64,000 nt of DNA from Folioceros fuciformis (taxonomy: Eukaryota > Anthocerotophyta > Anthocerotopsida > Anthocerotales), in assembly GCA_049999805.1 (NCBI GenBank), contig JBNGIO010005877.1, forward strand, positions 16,728 to 80,727, given 5' to 3'. Shown here piece by piece: positions 58,254-64,000 of the stretch (position 1 is the first letter of the stretch; every line of letters begins with the position of its first letter). The position numbers were made by a program, and so were the translations under genes. Below the pieces are notes generated by a model. The model saw only the letters and a program-made list of their open reading frames with translations, was not told where the DNA came from and searched no databases.

Positions 58254-59940
58254 TTATTTTAGGTTTGAAATGACACTCCTTGTTTTCCTATATCTTTTAG
58301 GTTTGAAATGACCACTTCTTGTTTTCCTATATCTCAACTCATCTCTATGTTGAGCTATCAACAAGTTCTCCATTGCCATAGGCATAACCCTCTTGAACAA
58401 CTCTGCCCTATGCTTGATTATCTTTAACCATTGATTGGGATCATCCAACTCCATGGTAGTGTTCACCTTGTCCTCTAACATTCTAGACAATTGTGGCCTT
58501 CGCTCAAACAATAACATGTAAGGTGAAAACTTTCTCAAAGACGCTTGTCTACTCATCCTATAACCCATTGCAAGGAAAGGTAACATTCTATCCCACTCAT
58601 TCTTGTCCATTACCAAGCAATATTTTCTCAGTGTTATCTTACATGTTTGCACCATCCTTTTCATTAAACCATCAGCTTCTAGATGATTCCTAGAAGTGAC
58701 CCTTAGATCAATAAGATACTCATTTAAAAGTTCATCAAATTCCTTCATAAACTCCGTGCCTTCATCTATTAAAACTTTTGCACAAGCTCCAAACACACTC
58801 AAATNNNNNNNNNNNNNNNNNNNNNNNNNNNNNNNNNNNNNNNNNNNNNNNNNNNNNNNNNNNNNNNNNNNNNNNNNNNNNNNNNNNNNNNNNNNNNNNN
58901 NNNNAAAACTATTCATTTTGAGAAATGTTCTATCATTACTAATAAAAACTATTCATTTTGAGAAATGTTCTATCATTACTAATAAAAACTATTCATTTTG
59001 AGAAATGTTCTATCATTACTAATAAAAACTATTCATTTTGAGAAATGTTCTATCATTACTAATAAAAACTATTCATTTTGAGAAATGTTCTATCATTACT
59101 AATATATATTTGAATCCTCTGTGAGGGACTGGTAACTCTCCAACCAAATCCAAACTCCACCTATAAAATATTCCCCTGATACATATCGAGTGAAGCTGAG
59201 AAGTTTTACCTAAAAACTTTCTTTCACCCTATCACGCACCTCACAAGTAGATAACACCTTCTCTACTACGTCCATCATTCCCTTCCAATAATAATTATTC
59301 ATAAACAAACTTAATGTTCTCTTTGTATTAAAATGCTCCAACTCTTTATGGATTTTTCTTGTCAAACTTATCCTGTCTTCGGGTTTAGGCACCACCTTCA
59401 AGTTTTCCTTAAACAACAACTTACTATCAACCCACATGTATCTTCTAGCTCGTTTTATCACTTCATCATTTTCCTTTACAGTCAACATTTCTTATTTCTA
59501 CGTGTCATTATGTGCTCCATTGTATTATGATCCTCCTAAATATCCACTAATATCAAAGAAGATAATGACTCTACAAGATTCACCAGATATGCCCTTGGTG
59601 TCCACCTTGACACCACCAGGTTACATTCCACATATCTTTTTTATCAAAATCTTATATAGCAATCATCGCATCCACCAAACTTCCTCAGCGGATTTGTTGA
59701 CAACACATTTGCATTAGCATGCTTTACCCCTTGCCTGTTAACTTTTCACTTTCATCAACCATTTCAAAGGCTGATGATGAGTAACTAACTCAAATTATGT
59801 TCCATGCAAGTATGGTATAAAATGCGACACCGCCCACACTAGCGTCAAACACTCCCCATGATATGACGAGTAATTGCTCTTAGCAGAATTGTTACTCCTA
59901 CTTCCATAAGTGTAGAACATGCGTTTCGTACGGCTAGTAC
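58254..59940 (-). mobile_element. Ty3/gypsy retrotransposon fragment, dead
   Basis: Read 5' to 3' on the minus strand: an RNase H remnant near 59,930-59,740 (SNYSSYHGECLTLVWAVSHF); the integrase zinc-binding region at 59,488-59,210 (KIHKELEHFNTKRTLSLFMN, YYWKGMMDVVEKVLSTCEVR); a 40-base tandem array and N gap; then the integrase core at 58,800-58,254 (VLIDEGTEFMKEFDELLNEY, MLPFLAMGYRMSRQASL). The order is that of gypsy pol. The catalytic Glu of the core (ADGLAER-type motif) is Lys, and the last Cys of the HHCC finger is Arg. LTRs were not found. Integrase inserts element DNA into the host genome; this copy cannot. Confidence 0.85.
58905..59103. repeat. 40-base tandem repeat, five copies, beside an N gap
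   Basis: Five practically identical copies of a 40-base unit (start AAAAACTATTCATTTTGAGA) directly abut the N gap at 58,805-58,904, with the first copy cut one base short. The array is inside the gypsy integrase region and probably extends into the gap, which would explain the assembly break. Confidence 0.9.
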
Positions 59941-61300
59941 TTAGGGCGGAGCCTATAGGAGAAGGATGAGGGGAGAAGGGATGAAGGAAGAAGAGGAGAC
60001 ACGGTGGAAGTAGGAGCAAAGGGATGAGGGGAGAAGAGGAGACATGTCTCCATCCACTACACGCTCCTCGAGCTCCTATGTTGACTAGTTCTTTTCTCCA
60101 AGCCAGCGATGTTGAGGTCATCAGTGTTTGTTGAGGTCACCTTGAGGGACTCCTGTTGGTTAGCAAGTACCTCCAGGGACTCCTTTCCGATTACCCCTTG
60201 GGCTTAGAGAGGGGCACTAGGCCACCCCTTGGGCTTAGAGAGGGGCACTAGGCCAACTGCTAGAAAACCCTTGACCACCTGCTCCGAGATGGTAGCACAC
60301 ATGCTAGCCAACGGGGTCCTCCGCTTTCCTTAAAGGGGAGGTCCCCTCCGTGGCCAAGAGCTGGGAGAAATGGCTATGTCTAACTAAAGCGAAGGGCTTC
60401 TTATGGACGGAGGCCACCGCTACCGACGGCGCTTGGCGTCCTTGTAGCTGCAAAGGCCTTCTAGCTACCTTTGCAGCTACTTACTGACACCGTGTAAGAT
60501 GCTTACACCTATCTAAATCGATACCACACATAGCACACTAATTATAGAGTCCCGCCGCGCACCCGACTCTATTAAGACGAGTGAATTTTTGGGCGGGAAG
60601 GCCACTCCACCACTCTCATTTCGGCTAAGGAATCCTAGGCCGGTCTTGGAAAATCCTGCCACCCGATCTTCTGAGATGCTGCCTTGCTGCCACACTCTGC
60701 CACGGTGAACCGGAGCCACCACCAGCGCTGTCACCACTAATGGAGGTTCCGAGGAATTCCCTCGTTCCGAATTTCCCTGGTTATCTCCTTGGCCCAAGAT
60801 AACGCAGTAAAGCTGCGTGTAGCCAAGCCAGACCAAGATAACGCAGTAAAGCTGCGTGTAGCCAACCAGACCAAGATAACGCAGTAAAGCTGCGTGTAGC
60901 CAACCAAGCCAGACACGCTCGACAGCCAGCTCCTTTGTCGTACACTGCTGATATAATTCAGGAGCGCTTTCAATTTCCTTGATTTTACCGTTCCTGGATT
61001 CCGATGATCATTGCAGATCCCCCTTCCCGTCCTTCGCTCCCCACGGCACCAACGGGTTACGGCACAGGCTCGTCCAGCAATCGTGTCCAGCATCGGATCG
61101 TAGAGTAGCCTCAGGTCCGTTGGGAAAACACAACAGACAAGGCACCGCTCCCCTTGTGCGTCCGTCAACCTGGTCATCAAGTCCCCAAATGGAAGGCGAG
61201 AGCTCTGAGAGCCCGCTGCCAGCGATCCTCCCGGCCAGGCACCCCTTGATCACGGGCCCGGCCACAGCACCGTTGGCTTCGTAGATTCAATGCAAACACC
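59941..61300. other. Spacer with short tandem repeats
   Basis: Contains a 36-base duplication (CCCCTTGGGCTTAGAGAGGG, near 60,195-60,255) and the three-copy repeat at 60,794-60,905. A 147-codon minus-strand frame at 60,737-61,180 depends on that repeat and has no domain. Part of this may be a retrotransposon end: the minus strand has TTGGTGCCGTGGGGAGC near 61,048, similar to gypsy primer-binding sites, but no flanking LTR pair was found. Confidence 0.35.
60794..60905. repeat. 41-44-base tandem repeat, three copies
   Basis: Three copies of AAGATAACGCAGTAAAGCTG plus CGTGTAGCCAA, separated by CCAGACC or GCCAGACC. The copies are identical in the core, so the array is recent. Confidence 0.9.
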
Positions 61301-61479
61301 AACTCGAGAAACGCGGTGGAACAGAGAGCGCCGACAGGCCGCTGTTTCTGCTTCCGACTCTGGTGCGTGGGATCCCGATGGACGCCTACCTACTTGACGT
61401 ATCCGTGAGCAGATGCTCGCAGCGATCAGCAAGTTGGCACATCCCGGAAACCACCGCGCTCGTGTCTATCTCCCGCGCT

Positions 61480-62230
61480 CCGACATGCGCACTGTGATCC
61501 TGAGCTCCTTCTCCGCTAGCTTGCCCTGAAACAAGGCGCACAGCAGCTCCAGAAGCTCACCGATGTGAAAGTCTGACACTTCCAGGGTGAACTGCCTAGA
61601 CTAGATTGCAGAGACGTCGAGGATCTCATCCAGAACCTACAGGTGGACAAGGTTCCCCAACGGAATGCGCACTGATTCTGCCATAAGCACGGGTGCATCC
61701 TTGGTCTGCAACAGGCGCAAGTGGAGCAACAGGTAGATCAGCCGCGAATTGGCTCATCCTGAGCCAGGGCCTGGAATAGGGTCACGGTCTTGGATGGCCG
61801 CGGTGGGCTGTTGGATGGCGATCCAGGCCTCCGGAATGCGGTCGCAAGGAAATTCAGGGGCCAGTTGGTGAGAGGGGAAGAATCCGGGGTTCGATGCCCA
61901 CCGCAAATCCTCCTTGCCAATGTTGGGCTATCGCAGCACCTCCAGATGTGGTTAGAACACTCCGCAGGCCCGCTGTAGCAGCTCCACGACCCGCATATCG
62001 AAGAACTCCTGCATCGCCTTGCTGCAAGCACCGCCGTAGGATCAACACTGCAGGTCCCATATCCCCTAAATCGGGGCCAAGAAGACGACCGCCAGTGGAA
62101 ACGTAAGTGCACCGGACCCGCCCCCAGCGCTGGCCTGCACCTCGTAGTCACTGAAGTCCGGATCGCACTAGACGGAACGCAGAATGGCCTTCCTGTACTT
62201 AGCACGACGTCGATGATGACTGCGCACGGG
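61480..62230 (-). pseudogene. Degraded coding-like segment, family unknown
   Basis: One minus-strand frame reads protein-like stretches broken by several stops, for example MQEFFDMRVVELLQRACGVF, FPCDRIPEAWIAIQQPT and FHIGELLELLCALFQGKLAE. The helical, leucine-rich character suggests an old gene fragment. I cannot name the family. Other frames over the same bases are open for up to 155 codons but look like shadows. Confidence 0.3.
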
Positions 62231-63148
62231 TGCTTGCTGTATGACCACCATTTTCTTGCCTTGCTCCAATTTCCCTAGAACCTGGAGCTACTACCCGGCG
62301 AGCATGGCTTTCTTGTGATCGCTGGAAAGGATACACGACAGCATCGTGTCCAGCACGGGAAACCAGATCCCCGCATATTTTGACTCTAAAGATCTAATCA
62401 ATCCCACCTCTTGCAACTCTTGACACTTGTCCTTTGCAATTGTCTAATTAACTTCATCTAGATCACAATAAATGAAACGCTTGACTGCAAACCCAGCAGC
62501 TAGCACAACCTCCAAACAAGATGCAATTCCAGCAAACAACTCAACCACAACCAATCCATGCAGAGACGAACTCAAAGTCACAAGTTTATTACACATAGGT
62601 CCAATTTACTTATCGGCTTTATACAGGCCTGAATCTTATATCTAGCTGAAATTCAATCTGCCTCTTTTCAAGAAAATGCTAGCAGTGGGACAGGGATTGC
62701 GGCACCTGATGTTGGAGGTACAACTAACTTAAAAATTGGTGCTGGGGTCTCACGCACGTGGCAACAAAGGGACGAGGCCAAAGCTAAGACTACATCCAAT
62801 GTAGAGAATGTGTCTGTCTTAGAGGCCACTGTTGTAGCATTATCTTCAAAGCTGGGTGCGCTTATAGCAATCTTACTAGTGGAGCAAGCTCACCCAAGCC
62901 AGCCGATGCTATTTTTTTCGCGAAAAAAATTCTGATTAAATTGGCAAATACCTCCCACTACAATACAAAGGGAAAGTCCTGCTAACGTATGTACAAAAAC
63001 CAAGCAGAGAGGGTGAGAACTAGCCTTGAGTCCAAGACTCAAAACAAGGCGCTCAGAGAGCACTCCCCTACACTATGATACCCTCGAACTGCTAAAGCCA
63101 CTTATACTCACCCTCAAGGTCTCCCATGGACTTTAAGACTAATCATCC
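62231..63148. other. Spacer; weak plus-strand frame and LINE 3' flank
   Basis: A plus-strand frame at about 62,660-62,935 (TWQQRDEAKAKTTSNVENVS) is open for roughly 90 codons but lacks a domain. 62,935-63,148 is the 3' untranslated part of the LINE, ending at an A/T-rich near-palindrome around 62,912-62,932. Confidence 0.4.
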
Positions 63149-64000
63149 CTAGGGGCACGAATGATTCCACCACGTATCTTTCCCAGATGCCAGGAATCCC
63201 GCCATCCTCCAGTCTTTCCGCTTAAACTGCTTCCGACAGGATTGCTCCCAAGCTTCTGCTGCAATCAACAAACGCTCCCATATGTGCCACATCAAAGCTT
63301 TCGATGAAGTTGAATCTTGTCCTCCATAGACCACCACAGACCAGTTGACCCAGAGATGGAGAAGGCAAGAAGACCACAGTAAGCCCCACCATTGTGTTTT
63401 AAGGAGAAATTTGCCCGAGGTTGCGTCCAGCCCAAATAAGGCTGATTGTGACGTGATCCTGAGGTTAGCACCAGGAAAAATCAAACAAAGCCACATGCCA
63501 ACCTCCCTCCAGATCTCTTGGGCAAAGCTACAATGATAGAACGTGTGTTGGCTCTTGTTTGGGGCCCTAGCGGTGCACAGTCGACACACATCCTCCCCCG
63601 TTGCAGCTAAAAGCCCATCCCACTGATTCGCTTTAGGCAAGCACGCTTGAAAAAAACACCAAACTATAGACCTGACCCTAGGGGGGATTCCTGTGGACTT
63701 CCATAGAAGTTTGATGGCTTCCCTTTGGCGCCGTCTAGCGAGTTGCAATCGGGGAGCCATTGGCTGTCGTTGCTTGATTTTCTGTGCTCGCTCTAACCAA
63801 AGGAACAAGTCCGCCGTAGGGAAGTTGAAGAAAGATCGAGAGATAGCCTTCTTGCACCCTAGACACCTAGGCCATTTGTAGAGATCTGGTCTAAAGGTCA
63901 GAGTCCAATTCTCGCCCAGTCGGAACCAACACTGAACCTTTGCTTTATCGGAGGGTAGTGGCCCAATTGGGTGTTCGCCTGGGATGCACCATCGCCCTAC
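63149..64000 (-). mobile_element. LINE (L1-type) ORF2 C-terminal part, runs off the window
   Basis: An open frame from the window edge to the stop at 63149, about 283 residues. It contains STGIPPRVRSIVWCFFQACL, then LPKANQWDGLLAATGEDVCR and the zinc-binding zf-RVT pattern CRLC...FYHCSFAQEIW (Cys-x2-Cys, His, Cys). This domain ends the reverse-transcriptase ORF of plant L1 LINEs and usually lies just before the 3' untranslated region. The frame has no stop in the visible part, so the insertion may be fairly young. The reverse transcriptase itself would lie beyond position 64,000. Confidence 0.85.

Noticed and set aside
61000-61060. Possible LTR with primer-binding site
   Set aside because: The motif resembles a gypsy primer-binding site, but no second LTR or target-site duplication is visible.

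Overview
This is a stretch of nuclear genome from a land plant. The evidence is spliced genes with GT-AG introns, plastid-targeted proteins (lycopene beta-cyclase, PsaD, isoamylase 3), two PLS-type PPR proteins (one ending in a DYW domain), a PLAC8 protein, an XRI1-like protein, and plant-type Harbinger, Ty3/gypsy and LINE remnants. Most introns are short (about 70-200 bases). Lycopene beta-cyclase is split into eight exons, whereas angiosperm copies are commonly intronless. Together with the uninterrupted PPR genes and a peroxiredoxin of bacterial/fungal type, this hints at a seed-free lineage (hornwort, lycophyte or similar). That placement is an inference, and the species cannot be named from the sequence.

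Layout. 1.4-23.2 kb is a dense gene block: HGH1 (-), lycopene beta-cyclase (+), an unrecognised 602-residue repeat protein (-), acyl-CoA-binding protein (+), DNA polymerase lambda (-), an E-class PPR gene (-), an M50B-like membrane metallopeptidase (+), a PLAC8 protein (-), psaD (+), a DYW PPR gene (-) and a PrxQ-like peroxiredoxin (+). 23.3-33.6 kb is AT-rich and mobile: a decayed PIF/Harbinger element whose transposase halves are separated by a disrupted host-like coding fragment, a 24-base minisatellite and an F-box pseudogene, followed by tandem repeats. 33.6-55.4 kb is again genic: isoamylase 3 (-), cyclin T (+), ethanolamine-phosphate cytidylyltransferase (-), a 99-base near-perfect hairpin that could be a microRNA precursor, an XRI1-like gene (-), an FPF1-domain gene (-), an unassigned coding-like segment (-) and a PhoD-like phosphatase (-). 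55.4-64 kb is repeats, a dead Ty3/gypsy fragment and the 3' end of a LINE.

Exon chains were built by hand. For LCYB, the 602-residue gene, ACBP, POLL, PLAC8, cyclin T, PECT1 and XRI1 the summed exons are a multiple of three and give family-like lengths where a family is known. The isoamylase exons are in phase from the second mapped exon to the stop, but its 5' end is unresolved. The genes do not form an operon. They serve unrelated functions: carotenoid, starch and phospholipid synthesis, photosystem I, organelle RNA processing, DNA repair and transcription control. Six assembly gaps (N runs) are present; one interrupts the PhoD-like exon and one sits at the 5' end of the DYW PPR gene.
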